Origin: JAHJQZ01 sp963675235
GTDB lineage: Bacteria; Pseudomonadota; Alphaproteobacteria; Rhizobiales; Devosiaceae
DNA length: 64,000 bases
NCBI GenBank assembly: GCA_963675235.2
Contig: CAXXFU010000002.1
Coordinates: forward strand, 744,001 to 808,000
Reading direction: 5' to 3'
In this document: piece after piece, positions 26,849 through 34,942 of the stretch
How the letters are laid out: each line of letters begins with the position of its first letter
How positions within the stretch are numbered: position 1 is the first letter of the stretch
Program-made: the position numbers and the translations under genes
The notes under the pieces: generated by a model
The model's database searches: none
Told to the model about the DNA's origin: nothing
The model's input: only the letters and a program-made list of their open reading frames with translations

Positions 26849-27400
26849 TCAGGCAATCCGTTCGACGGCACTCAGCCAATCGGGGTTGGCCGAGGGCGCA
26901 GAGACCAGGGGAGATCCTCCCGAACCCTTCGAATAGGCCGCAAGCTTGCCGGCGTTGATCTGCTGCGCGCCGCTGTCGCTTTCGGTGGCATTTCCGTGGG
27001 CGGCAGCGAGCGCTCTGCTGGCCGTTTCCTCGTCGCTGCTGTCTTCGGTGCCTTGAGTCTGTTCTTCGGCTTCGTCCTCGGCAACATCCTCGGACTGCTT
27101 CTGGAGATCTGCAAGCTGCAAGCTTGGCTTGAACGTGGCGCTGATCAAAGATGCGTCGAAAAGCGATTGCGGCGGCACCGACGGGTCGATGCCCATGGGG
27201 CGCGGACTCATTGCCGCCTGGGTGGCAATGAAACTGGTCGATCCGGAGGACTGGCCTTGCGAACCGGTGCCATTGGCGCCGGACTGTCCGGATTTGCCGG
27301 ACTGCTCGATCGGTCTGGTGTCGGGGCGCTGCGGCGCGGGCCGGTCATACGCCGGGGGCGGCGTGGCAGCGAGAGTTTCAGGTATCAGACGCAGGCTCAT
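26849..27400 (-). CDS. disordered Pro/Ser/Gln-rich protein in the flagellar locus
   Basis: A 183-residue protein with no recognised domain. Residues 1-70 are rich in Pro, Gln, Ser and Gly (TPPPAYDRPAPQRP, GQSGANGTGSQGQS). Residues 85-125 contain a helical acidic stretch (LADLQKQSEDVAEDEAEE), and the tail is Ala/Ser rich. The ribosome site GAGGTGAT is a near-perfect anti-SD match, which makes it a real gene. Lying between flagellins and the flgI operon, it may be a secreted or chaperone-type flagellar accessory. It could be a very divergent, shortened hook-length-control protein, but nothing proves this. Confidence 0.55.
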   Translation of the reverse strand: MSLRLIPETLAATPPPAYDRPAPQRPDTRPIEQSGKSGQSGANGTGSQGQSSGSTSFIATQAAMSPRPMGIDPSVPPQSLFDASLISATFKPSLQLADLQKQSEDVAEDEAEEQTQGTEDSSDEETASRALAAAHGNATESDSGAQQINAGKLAAYSKGSGGSPLVSAPSANPDWLSAVERIA

Positions 27401-27538
27401 GTGATCACCTCACACGTGCTCATTACACAGCCTGCACTATGCGCCGTTAGTTTTACGAGTCCGTTTCTATAGTTGATAAAGATTTTGTTAAAATTCGGTG
27501 GTATCTGACAAATAAATCAGAAACGCCAAACAGATCCG

Positions 27539-27565
27539 CAAAAGACAAGATTCTATTTTCTTGTC
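27539..27565 (-). terminator. terminator of the flgI operon
   Basis: GACAAGA (27544-27550) pairs with TCTTGTC (27559-27565). On the minus strand the stem is followed by TTTT. It is 13 bases beyond the stop of the last gene in the flgI group. Confidence 0.55.
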
Positions 27566-27577
27566 GGATATTTACGC

Positions 27578-28042
27578 CTAAAGCGCACGATTGACCGACA
27601 GGCCAGATGCCTGGGTCTTCGGCGGCGGCGCGGTGCCGGTTGCGCTGTATGTCTTGACCTTGTTCTCTGCGCCAACGGCCTGGGCGACATCTTCGAGCAG
27701 GTCCTCGGCGACGGCGCGCGCCGTTGCCAGCACCCTGAGGTTCTCGGCCATCTGGGTGGCAAGGCTTTCGTGGCGCTGGCGCAGGCGTTCGAGATCGGCG
27801 GGAACCGCCTGTTCGAGGCGCTGTGCCTGGCGCTGCACGGCGCGTGCAAGAACGGTGTAGTCCTCGGCGGCCAGCGTCTTTTCGGCGGACAGGTCCGCCG
27901 CCTCGCGCAGTTTTCCGGCACGCAGCAGCATGGTCTCGCGGCTGAGGATATCGACGAGCCGGGTGAGGGCGGCATCGGTGCGGGCGCACAGCTCCATCGG
28001 GTCGCTCTGGTCAAGGCTCTGGAGACGCTGGGCGGCTGTCAT
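27578..28042 (-). CDS. FlgN/FlbY-like flagellar chaperone-type protein
   Basis: A 154-residue, mostly helical protein. The central part (TRLVDILSRETMLLRAGKL, LAAEDYTVLARAVQRQAQRL, LRQRHESLATQMAENLRVL) has the long antiparallel coiled-coil character of FlgN, the secretion chaperone of FlgK and FlgL. Gene order flgI, rod-binding protein, then this gene matches my memory of the Caulobacter flgI-cheL-flbY group. Only four bases separate it from the preceding gene. A terminator follows. The identity is inferred from order and helix pattern rather than strong motifs. Confidence 0.65.
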   Translation of the reverse strand: MTAAQRLQSLDQSDPMELCARTDAALTRLVDILSRETMLLRAGKLREAADLSAEKTLAAEDYTVLARAVQRQAQRLEQAVPADLERLRQRHESLATQMAENLRVLATARAVAEDLLEDVAQAVGAENKVKTYSATGTAPPPKTQASGLSVNRAL

Positions 28043-28046
28043 GGGA

Positions 28047-28358
28047 TCAGTTTCCTGTGCTGGATGAGGGCGTTGGTGCGGCTTCCTGGATCTGAAGCAG
28101 GGAGCGCAGGATATCGTCGGCAAGTCCGATGCCGCCGTTCTGGGCGATGGAATTGGCCAACTGCTCGGATTGCATCGAGCGCCAGGTTTCCTCGGCCTGC
28201 CCGCCACCGAAGCCGTTACGGGTATCAAGGCCGGACATCATCTGGGAGACGAGCGTGTTGAGGAACACGCCTTCGAGTTCGGTCGCCTTCTGCCTGGCCG
28301 TGCGCATGAACGGCGTGTCGGGCAGGCTGGAAAGGTCGAGAGCCGGGATGGAGGTCAT
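28047..28358 (-). CDS. FlgJ-type rod-binding protein (no muramidase domain)
   Basis: A 103-residue protein equal to the N-terminal domain of FlgJ: RQKATELEGVFLNTLVSQMMSG, then GGGQAEETWRSMQSEQLAN and GGIGLADDIL. It acts in rod assembly as a cap or chaperone in the periplasm. The peptidoglycan hydrolase domain found in enteric FlgJ is absent, as in other alphaproteobacteria (the Caulobacter equivalent is called CheL). The start overlaps the flgI stop, with GAGGTGAT as ribosome site; a GTG one codon upstream is also possible. Confidence 0.88.
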   Translation of the reverse strand: MTSIPALDLSSLPDTPFMRTARQKATELEGVFLNTLVSQMMSGLDTRNGFGGGQAEETWRSMQSEQLANSIAQNGGIGLADDILRSLLQIQEAAPTPSSSTGN

Positions 28359-29500
28359 CACATCACCTCGATTTCTGCCTGGAGGGCGCCCGCCGCCTTG
28401 ATGGCCTGCAGGATGCCGATGAGGTCGCGCGGCGAGATGCCGAGGGCATTGAGCCCGTCGACGAGCTGCTGCAGCGTCACCGATTCCGGGATCGTGGCGA
28501 GGTTGGAGCCGTTGGATGAAACCTGCACATCCGAGCGCGGCACCTGGGTGGTCTGGCCTCCGGAAAGCGCATTGGGCTGGCTGACCTGAGGGCTTTCGGC
28601 AATGGTGACGGTCAGGTTGGCCTGCGCCACGGCCACGGTCGAGACCCTGACGTCGCGGCCCATGACGATGATGCCGGAGTTCTCGTCGATGACGATCTTT
28701 GCGGGCTGATCGGTCTGGACGACCAGCTGTTCGATATCGGTGAGAAGGTCGACGATATTGCCGATGTAGTTGGACGGCAGGTGCAGGCGAACGGTCGACG
28801 GATTCTGCGCGACCGCCGTTGTTTCGCCGATGAAGTCGTTGATGCCGAGCGCGACGCGCCGCGCCGTCGTCAGGTCGGGGTTGCGCAGGGACAGGCGAAC
28901 TGAATTGAGGGCGCCAAGGTCAAATCCGATTTCGCGTTCGACCAGCCCGCCGGAGGAAATGCGACCCGTGGTCGGCACGCCTGAAATGATCGAGGCGGCG
29001 TCACCGGAGGCCTTGAAGCCATTGATCGTGACCGGGCCCTGGGCGATGGCGTAGATCTCGCCGTCGGCGCCGAGCAGCGGCGTCACAAGAAGTGTGCCGC
29101 CCTGCAGGCTGTCGGCATCGCCGAGCGCAGAGACATTGACGTCGATGCGCGAGCCCTGCGCCGCGAAAGGCGGCAGGTTGGCCGTGACCATGACCGCCGC
29201 GACATTGGCGGTGCGGACGTTTTCGCCGCGGGTGTTGACCCCGAGTCGTTCGAGCATGGCCTGAAGGCTCTGCCGGGTGAAAGGCGCGTTGTTGAGGCTG
29301 TCGCCAGTGCCATTGAGGCCGACGATCAGCCCGTAGCCGACGAGCTGGTTCTCGCGCACGCCTTCGATGTCGACGATATCCTTGATGCGGGCGCTGCCAG
29401 CCAGGGCCGGTAGTGGCGCAAACAATCCGGCCACGACCCCGATCACAACGATCAGGGCAAGGGCCAGAATTCTCGGACTGTTGTCGGCGCTGTTCACCAT
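28358..29500 (-). CDS. flgI: flagellar P-ring protein FlgI
   Basis: A 380-residue periplasmic protein that forms the P ring around the rod. A signal peptide (hydrophobic core about residues 11-30, ending PALAGSARIKD) is followed by the highly conserved DIVDIEGVRENQLVGYGLIVGLNGTGD and, near the end, GISPRDLIGILQAIKAAGAL. ATG 29500 is chosen for its AAGGGG ribosome site and signal-peptide length. A sigma-54 promoter lies 43-70 bases upstream, with two FlbD-type motifs beyond it. It leads an operon with the FlgJ-type and FlgN-like genes. Confidence 0.95.
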   Translation of the reverse strand: MVNSADNSPRILALALIVVIGVVAGLFAPLPALAGSARIKDIVDIEGVRENQLVGYGLIVGLNGTGDSLNNAPFTRQSLQAMLERLGVNTRGENVRTANVAAVMVTANLPPFAAQGSRIDVNVSALGDADSLQGGTLLVTPLLGADGEIYAIAQGPVTINGFKASGDAASIISGVPTTGRISSGGLVEREIGFDLGALNSVRLSLRNPDLTTARRVALGINDFIGETTAVAQNPSTVRLHLPSNYIGNIVDLLTDIEQLVVQTDQPAKIVIDENSGIIVMGRDVRVSTVAVAQANLTVTIAESPQVSQPNALSGGQTTQVPRSDVQVSSNGSNLATIPESVTLQQLVDGLNALGISPRDLIGILQAIKAAGALQAEIEVM

Positions 29501-29553
29501 CGTGTTTCCCCTTTGAGGTTCCGTCCCCACGGAACCGGTCACGCAAACCCACT

Positions 29554-29570
29554 TGCCAGAAGCATGCCAA
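29554..29570 (-). promoter_or_regulatory. sigma-54 promoter of flgI
   Basis: On the minus strand TTGGCATGCTTCTGGCA: the GG and GC elements are separated by exactly ten bases and the TTGGCA half is consensus. One deviation occurs in the -12 block (TGGCA for TTGCA). The predicted start is about 43 bases before the flgI ATG. Confidence 0.72.
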
Positions 29571-29677
29571 ATTGAGCCTTTGTGGTTCGGGAAATCGCAA
29601 GAGTTTGAATCTTATAAGAAATATTCGACGGGCGGCGACGGAAGCCGGATCCGGCGGTTCAGGCGGCTGTCTGAGGC

Positions 29678-29734
29678 TGCAGATTTTGCCGGGTCGTTAA
29701 GGTTCCATTAACGCGCGCCGGGCAGATTTTGCCG
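29678..29734. promoter_or_regulatory. paired FlbD-type motifs flanking a CtrA-like box (flgI-fliX)
   Basis: Motif one, TGCAGATTTTGCCGGG (29678-29693), and motif two, CCGGGCAGATTTTGCCG (29718-29734), belong to the palindrome family described for flgE and flgF. Between them a perfect CtrA-type box TTAAGGTTCCATTAA (29697-29711) shows the TTAA-N7-TTAA spacing, followed by C. The arrangement would let CtrA drive fliX while an enhancer protein activates flgI from its sigma-54 promoter. Confidence 0.7.
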
Positions 29735-29775
29735 CAAGGAAGCATTAACCTTCTGGAGTCGGCCGGAGAGCACGA

Positions 29776-30198
29776 ATGCGGATCGAAGGGCCATATCGAC
29801 GATCGCAGGTTGGCGGCAAGTCCGGCGCCGGAAAGTCCGGGGCAGGGCGGCCGGCCTTTAGCGTTTCGGATCCATCCGCGGCGGAAAAGCCGGCTGCGGG
29901 CAATGCCGTTTCCGCACCGACCGAACTTGACGCTATTCTTGCCCTGCAGAGCGTCGAGGATCCCACACAGAAAAAGCGCCGCTCGGTGAAACGCGGCCGG
30001 GCACTGCTCGACAACCTGGAAGCGCTGAAGGCCGACCTCATTGTAGGAAAAGTCAGCGCCACTCGACTGGAGCGTATCGTTGCCCTGGTTCGGCAGGCAC
30101 GTGAGCAAGTTGATCCGGAACTTGATGTGGTTATTGAGGAAATTGAACTAAGAGCTTTGGTTGAACTTGCAAAACTAGGAAAATATCCCTCAATCTAG
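29776..30198 (+). CDS. fliX: flagellar assembly trans-acting factor FliX
   Basis: A 140-residue protein. In Caulobacter FliX couples completion of the early basal body to the sigma-54 activator FlbD. The N-terminus MRIEGPYR and the helical C-terminal part (SVKRGRALLDNLEALKADL, ARLERIVALVRQAREQVDPELD, EIELRALVELAKL) match the family. The middle is low-complexity. It is divergent from flgI, as I recall for Caulobacter, and its presence argues that FlbD is encoded elsewhere in this genome. A CtrA-type box lies about 65 bases upstream. Confidence 0.88.
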   Translation: MRIEGPYRRSQVGGKSGAGKSGAGRPAFSVSDPSAAEKPAAGNAVSAPTELDAILALQSVEDPTQKKRRSVKRGRALLDNLEALKADLIVGKVSATRLERIVALVRQAREQVDPELDVVIEEIELRALVELAKLGKYPSI

Positions 30199-30312
30199 TT
30201 TGGTTTTGCAGTTCTCTCCCGCCATCGTTATCCACGAGTGCGATCCAAGCTTGCCCGGACCGGACGTGCTCTCTATATAGAGCCTTCTCTTGTGAAGAGG
30301 AGTGAGTCACCA

Positions 30313-30732
30313 ATGGGTGCAGAGTTTGATCTCTCGGAATACCGCCCCACTGACGACGAACCTTTCATGAATCCGCGCCAGCGAGAGTATTTCCGGCGCA
30401 AGCTGGATGCATGGAAGGACGAAATCCTGCGGGAGAGCCGTGAAACGCTCGAAAACCTTCAGGAAGAAAGCCAGAATCATCCGGATCTCGCGGACAGGGC
30501 CTCGTCGGAAAGTGATCGGGCACTGGAATTGCGGACGCGCGACCGGCAGCGCAAGCTGATCGCCAAGATCGATGCGGCGCTGAAGCGGATTGAAGACGGT
30601 ACTTACGGTTATTGCGAAGAAACCGGCGACCCGATCGGCGTTGCCCGGCTCGATGCGCGGCCGATTGCGACCTTGTCGCTGGAAGCCCAGGAGCTTCATG
30701 AGCGCCGTGAGAAGGTCTATCGCGACGAATAG
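30313..30732 (+). CDS. dksA: RNA polymerase-binding transcription factor DksA
   Basis: A 139-residue ppGpp cofactor that inserts a coiled coil into the RNA polymerase secondary channel. The N-terminal coiled coil spans about 20-95, with the acidic tip near DLADRASSESD. The C-terminal zinc-finger region has only one of the four usual cysteines: Cys101 in GYCEETGDPIG; the others are replaced by T, S and A. This pattern is, from memory, usual for alphaproteobacterial DksA. ATG 30313 gives the family-length protein. A stem-loop terminator follows, about 85 bases after the stop. Confidence 0.93.
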   Translation: MGAEFDLSEYRPTDDEPFMNPRQREYFRRKLDAWKDEILRESRETLENLQEESQNHPDLADRASSESDRALELRTRDRQRKLIAKIDAALKRIEDGTYGYCEETGDPIGVARLDARPIATLSLEAQELHERREKVYRDE

Positions 30733-30816
30733 GGACGGGTGCCGGCATCGGCCGGCGCCAGTTTGATTCCGGAGGCCGCCGGCACTCGGCCGCAAGGCAA
30801 TAATTGCAATTTGCGA

Positions 30817-30850
30817 CGCGCCAGAGGAGATCGTGCCTCTGGCGCGTTTG
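30817..30850 (+). terminator. terminator after dksA
   Basis: CGCGCCAGAGG (30817-30827) pairs perfectly with CCTCTGGCGCG (30836-30846) around an eight-base loop and is followed by TTTG. Confidence 0.65.
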
Positions 30851-30881
30851 CCATTTGCGATCACGTCATGCTGCTAAGTAG

Positions 30882-31251
30882 ACCATCGAGTGGCGCGGCT
30901 TCCTGGTCTTCGCCGAAGACGGCGCCATTGCCCTGTTCACGGCCGGACTGGTGATGCGCGCGATCAATGGGCGCGTGAACCTGGTCGATGACAAGGCGCG
31001 ACAGGCATTGAATGCTGCCATCGAAAGCGCGGCCGGCAATCCCGCCATGTGGCCGGTTTCGTGCGCTGCCGCCGCGCGCAGCGACATCGAGCTGCCGCCG
31101 CTCGCCATCGACACAGCGCCGTGGCATCTCGATCAACACTGCCCGCACTCACCCGATGCGCGTCTTCGACAAGGCTGGCGTCACCCGCCAGTCCGATCTG
31201 GTGCGGATGGTTCCGGACAGCAAGGCCGTCAACCGCCGTAGCGCGCCCTGA
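30882..31251 (+). pseudogene. remnant of a LuxR-family regulator
   Basis: No single frame spans the region. One frame from 30882 encodes GFLVFAEDGAIALF, then NGRVNLVDDKARQALNAAI, typical of the sensor/linker part of LuxR-type regulators. A second frame, in use by about 31125, encodes ISINTARTHPMRVFDKAG and RQSDLVRMV, the end of a LuxR helix-turn-helix. The start of the gene and most of the HTH before INTARTH are missing, and a frameshift joins the parts. The usual leucine of ARTHL is proline. It ends inside the 3' end of the convergent carboxypeptidase gene. Confidence 0.68.
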
Positions 31252-32722
31252 GATGGGCCTCGAAATAGCTGGCCTTCAGCGGTTCGCCGGTGGCGGCGAC
31301 CATGATTTCCGGAGTCGACAGGTTGGATGCCGTTTCCCAGATGTTTTCGCGGCGCCAGGCGTTGATGCGGGTGAAATCGCCGTTGCGCATGTCGTCGCCG
31401 ATGTCGGTAAGGTCGCGGGCCATGGCGGCGCGCTGCTGGGCGGCCATCATGGCGCCGAGCGTGTAAGAGGGGAAATAGCCGAAGGCGCCGCCGGACCAGT
31501 GCACGTCCTGCATCGGGCCGTTGGCCGGATCGGCGAGGGTCGACAGCCCGAGCGAAGCCTTCATCTTGTCGTCCCAGACCTCCGGCAGGTCAGCGACGTC
31601 CATCTCGCCAGCAACCAGCGCCTTCTCGATCTCGTAGCGCAGGATGACATGCAGCGGGTAGGTGACCTCGTCTGCATCGACGCGGATATAGCCCTTTTCG
31701 ACATAATTGGCATGGGCCATGACGTCCTCGACGGTCCAGTCGGCAACTTCCACGCCCATGTGGCGCTTCATTTCCGGCAAGGCGAAGTCCCAGAATTCGG
31801 GCGAACGGGCGATCTGCATCTCGTTGAACAGTGACTGGCTCTCGTGCATGGCCATGCCGCGCGCCAGATTGTTGGGCCAGTGGGCATCGGTCTTGGGCAG
31901 TCCCTGTTCGTAAAGAGCGTGGCCGGTCTCGTGCAGCACCGCCATCAGCGAAGTGAGGAACTCGTCGGTGCGGTAGCGCGTGGTCATGCGCACGTCTGTG
32001 GGCACGCCGCCGCAGAACGGATGATGGGAAACGTCGACCCGTCCGTGGTCGAAATCGAAGCCGAGCGCTTTCATCATCTCGATGCCGAGCGCCTTCTGGG
32101 TCTCGATCGGGAAGGGGCCCTTGACCGTCTTGAGCGGTCTTTTCGCAAAGCGCTTGCGCTGGCGTTCGAGCGCCTCGGGCAGGAAGTCGGCAAGAAATGC
32201 CCTGAGCGAAGCAAAGACCAGGTCGATGTCAGCGACACGATTGCCCGGATCGAACTGTTCCATCAGCGCGTCATAGGGGGCGAGCCCGAGCACATCGGCC
32301 CGCATCGCCGCTTCTTCGCGCATCAGGGCAACAACCTCTTCGAGCGCCGGGCGGAACGCGTCCCAGTCGCCCTTTGGCCGGGCGCTGCGCCAGAGCTGTT
32401 CGCATTTCATCGTGACCTGGGTCTGCCGGGTGACGAATTCGGTCGGCAAGGCCATCAGGTTCCTGTACTGGCGGGCGAATTCGGCAAGGGCCGTGCGCTG
32501 GTCGGGCGTGTCGATCTCATCCTCGGCCGCATCGATCCAATCAGCCACCTCGGCAGCGGCGGCGGCCTCGTGATAAAGCCCGGCGAGAACCGACATTGCC
32601 TCGGCCCGCGCCTCGCCGCCACCGTCGGGCATGAAGGTCGCCTCGTCGGCGCCGAGAATCGCCTGGGCGTGGCCGATGGCGTGCAGCTTGCGGGTGAGGG
32701 CATCGAGTTTGGCGAAGGACAT
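31229..32722 (-). CDS. M32 family metallocarboxypeptidase (Taq type)
   Basis: A 497-residue cytosolic zinc carboxypeptidase that removes C-terminal residues from peptides. The zinc site is HETGH (His264, Glu265, His268), with the third ligand Glu294 in AMHESQS; both motifs define M32. Other family blocks are HHPFCGGVPTDVRMTTRY and YVEKGYIRVDADEVTYPLH. Length is normal. It is a single-gene unit convergent with the regulator remnant, whose final bases overlap its own. Confidence 0.93.
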   Translation of the reverse strand: MSFAKLDALTRKLHAIGHAQAILGADEATFMPDGGGEARAEAMSVLAGLYHEAAAAAEVADWIDAAEDEIDTPDQRTALAEFARQYRNLMALPTEFVTRQTQVTMKCEQLWRSARPKGDWDAFRPALEEVVALMREEAAMRADVLGLAPYDALMEQFDPGNRVADIDLVFASLRAFLADFLPEALERQRKRFAKRPLKTVKGPFPIETQKALGIEMMKALGFDFDHGRVDVSHHPFCGGVPTDVRMTTRYRTDEFLTSLMAVLHETGHALYEQGLPKTDAHWPNNLARGMAMHESQSLFNEMQIARSPEFWDFALPEMKRHMGVEVADWTVEDVMAHANYVEKGYIRVDADEVTYPLHVILRYEIEKALVAGEMDVADLPEVWDDKMKASLGLSTLADPANGPMQDVHWSGGAFGYFPSYTLGAMMAAQQRAAMARDLTDIGDDMRNGDFTRINAWRRENIWETASNLSTPEIMVAATGEPLKASYFEAHLRARYGG

Positions 32723-32915
32723 GAAGGCTCCAGGAGGACGGCAGGCGGAAAGGTCGTGTGATCAGGCCATAGCATGTTTTTGATAAATGCAAAGACACCG
32801 CTGCGGCGCCGGGCTGGCCTGGGTGCTTCGCGGACAGGTTTGCGGCGAACTCGTGAGCTTGACCGCCCGGGGCAAGCCGATGCAGCGAGTCCAGGCGAGG
32901 TTGGGAAGGCGGAGC

Positions 32916-33221
32916 CTATTCCGGTCCGGTTGCCGCAAGTTCGCGCTCAGAGGCGACGGCCCGCACGGCGATTTGCCACGAAGCCCAGACCGCGGGGACA
33001 ATCAGAATGCAAGCGACTATCGCCTGTCCGATATATCCAGGCGCCAGAGCGCGACCGAGTGTCCAAATCAAGATGCCGAAGGCAAGCCAGATCTGAGTCC
33101 AGACCAGCAAAATGCCGGGCGAGGCCGCTAATACGATCGGCAGGTCGACGGGAGGAAGCGGGGCGCTGAACTCGAATTCGGTGGGGGGAGATGACTCAAG
33201 AGCATCATTGCGCATGTTCAT
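32916..33221 (-). CDS. small membrane protein of unknown function
   Basis: About 101 residues from the internal ATG 33221 (two nearby ATGs compete; the ribosome site is weak). After a 35-residue polar N-terminus there are two transmembrane helices (about 37-60 and 68-92). No family recognised. It is near another small membrane gene on the same strand, which may indicate a minor accessory group. Existence is moderately supported by clear membrane topology. Confidence 0.45.
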   Translation of the reverse strand: MNMRNDALESSPPTEFEFSAPLPPVDLPIVLAASPGILLVWTQIWLAFGILIWTLGRALAPGYIGQAIVACILIVPAVWASWQIAVRAVASERELAATGPE

Positions 33222-33332
33222 GCACTCGAAAACGCCAGTTGCTGGCGCAGCGTGCAAGATGCGCTCCCAGATCGCGGCGGATTTGCGGCATGAGACGAGC
33301 CTTTCGGCCCTATCCGTGCATCCAGTGACCGC

Positions 33333-33635
33333 TCAGATGAAATTCAGGGAGAAGAACCAGCACAGGGATATGAGTTTGGCGAAATTGGCCTGAAATGGGA
33401 CAAGCCGCCGCGAGCATCGCCATACAGAGTAGAGAATGAAGGCATTGTACGGCATCGGCAAAAGGTACAGCAGCAGAAAGACGGCAAGATTGCCGTCCCG
33501 GCTCATGTAGAAAAGCGAGACTGCGAACACCGCGGCATTGACAATCGTGCCGGTCACCAGCATGTCGCGCCAGAACACCGTCCGGACGCTGGCAGTGCCC
33601 TGAAGGCGGCTGGTGAAGTAGCTGGCGAGTGTCAT
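33333..33635 (-). CDS. small membrane protein of unknown function
   Basis: A 100-residue protein with two or three hydrophobic segments (about 22-45, 49-70 and 85-98) and a short amphipathic start. GAGAGAAA precedes ATG. It resembles polytopic small inner-membrane proteins but I recognise no family. It lies between the exchanger gene and another small membrane gene, all on the minus strand. Confidence 0.5.
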   Translation of the reverse strand: MTLASYFTSRLQGTASVRTVFWRDMLVTGTIVNAAVFAVSLFYMSRDGNLAVFLLLYLLPMPYNAFILYSVWRCSRRLVPFQANFAKLISLCWFFSLNFI

Positions 33636-33726
33636 TGATTTCTCTCGTGATCGTATCGGTGCACTGGATCACCGTTTCCGCCGAACTGCTGCGCCTGGGC
33701 GCCATATGGTTTTGCCGAATTCGCCA

Positions 33727-34653
33727 TCAGGCAGTGAAAAGCCGGACGACATAAAGGCTGTAGCCGGCCAGCATTGCTGCGCCCATCCAGCGCGACACAC
33801 GCCTGGCAAACCAAAGCAGGGCAACCAGAACCAATGTGGCTGCCGCCATGACGGGTATGTCGAAGCTGCCTATCGCCGTTGATATCGGTATTGGCGCCAA
33901 TAGCGACGCGATGCCGAGTATTCCCAGGATATTGAAGATGTTCGAGCCGACGATATTTCCGATCGCGACGGCGGAATTGCGTCGAAAGGCTGCAACAAGG
34001 GACGTTGCCAGTTCCGGCAGGCTGGTGCCGACCGCAACGATGGTCAGTCCGATAACGGCTTGGGAGACGCCGAGGTCGTTGGCGATCGCGGTCGCGCCTT
34101 CAACGAGCAGGTGAGCACCGGCGAACAGCGCGCCAAGCCCGAAAGCCACGCCAACGAGCAGAACCGGCCAACTCCGGACCTCACCGGCGTCGTGTGTCTC
34201 CAAGGCTCCGACTTGCTGCTGGCGAAATGCCAGAACGAGATAGCCGGCAAGCAGCACCAGCATGATCATGCCGGCAAAAGCCGTGATCGTGCCGATCAGC
34301 GACAGCGCGATCATCACGACAGCCGCCCCGGTCATGGTCAACGCGTCCCGCCATATCGAGCGGTCCCATCCCGCAATAGGGGAAATCAGGGATGACAGCC
34401 CGACAATGAGCAGGATGTTGGCGGTATTGGATCCGACGGCATTACCGAGCGCGATATCGGGCTTGCCGGACACGGCAGCGTCCGTCGAGACCAGGAGTTC
34501 AGGCATGGAGGTACCAAAGCCGACGATCGTCAGACCGATGACGAGTTCGGAAACACGCAACCGGCGCGACAATCCGACCGCGCCACGAACAAGCGCCTCG
34601 CCGCCGGCAAAAAGCAGGGCGAGTCCGCCTGCAACCATCAACCAGTCGAGCAT
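33727..34653 (-). CDS. calcium/sodium antiporter, CaCA family (YrbG-like)
   Basis: A 308-residue inner-membrane exchanger with about ten helices. The two inverted alpha-repeats that form the ion-binding site are visible: VGFGTSMPELLVS with GNAVGSNTANIL in the first half, and VAVGTSLPELATS with GNIVGSNIFNIL in the second. Acidic residues in the PEL and GSN helices are the usual ion ligands. It probably exports Ca using the Na gradient. It stands alone, with 289 bases upstream in which I see no other gene. Confidence 0.93.
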   Translation of the reverse strand: MLDWLMVAGGLALLFAGGEALVRGAVGLSRRLRVSELVIGLTIVGFGTSMPELLVSTDAAVSGKPDIALGNAVGSNTANILLIVGLSSLISPIAGWDRSIWRDALTMTGAAVVMIALSLIGTITAFAGMIMLVLLAGYLVLAFRQQQVGALETHDAGEVRSWPVLLVGVAFGLGALFAGAHLLVEGATAIANDLGVSQAVIGLTIVAVGTSLPELATSLVAAFRRNSAVAIGNIVGSNIFNILGILGIASLLAPIPISTAIGSFDIPVMAAATLVLVALLWFARRVSRWMGAAMLAGYSLYVVRLFTA

Positions 34654-34942
34654 TTTCTCCGGCTCCCGAATTGGACAGACGCCATTCGCCTGTCCACGTC
34701 CATTCGGGCGCGTCGATGAGCTGGCCGGTGTATGTGTGAGCGGGGAGCTCGATAAACAAGATGCGGCTCGGTCGCGGCGTGAAACATCGCGATTGCTCGG
34801 GGCTCTGAAGGCTCACGGGCCGTGCGATGCGAACACTGTGGTTGCGTCGGACTCGCGCAAGAAATGTCGCGGCCTTGATACCGCGGCTTGATCGTGAGCT
34901 GACAGATCGCGATGCGGCGGCGATGCTCGCCGCCCACTCGTG

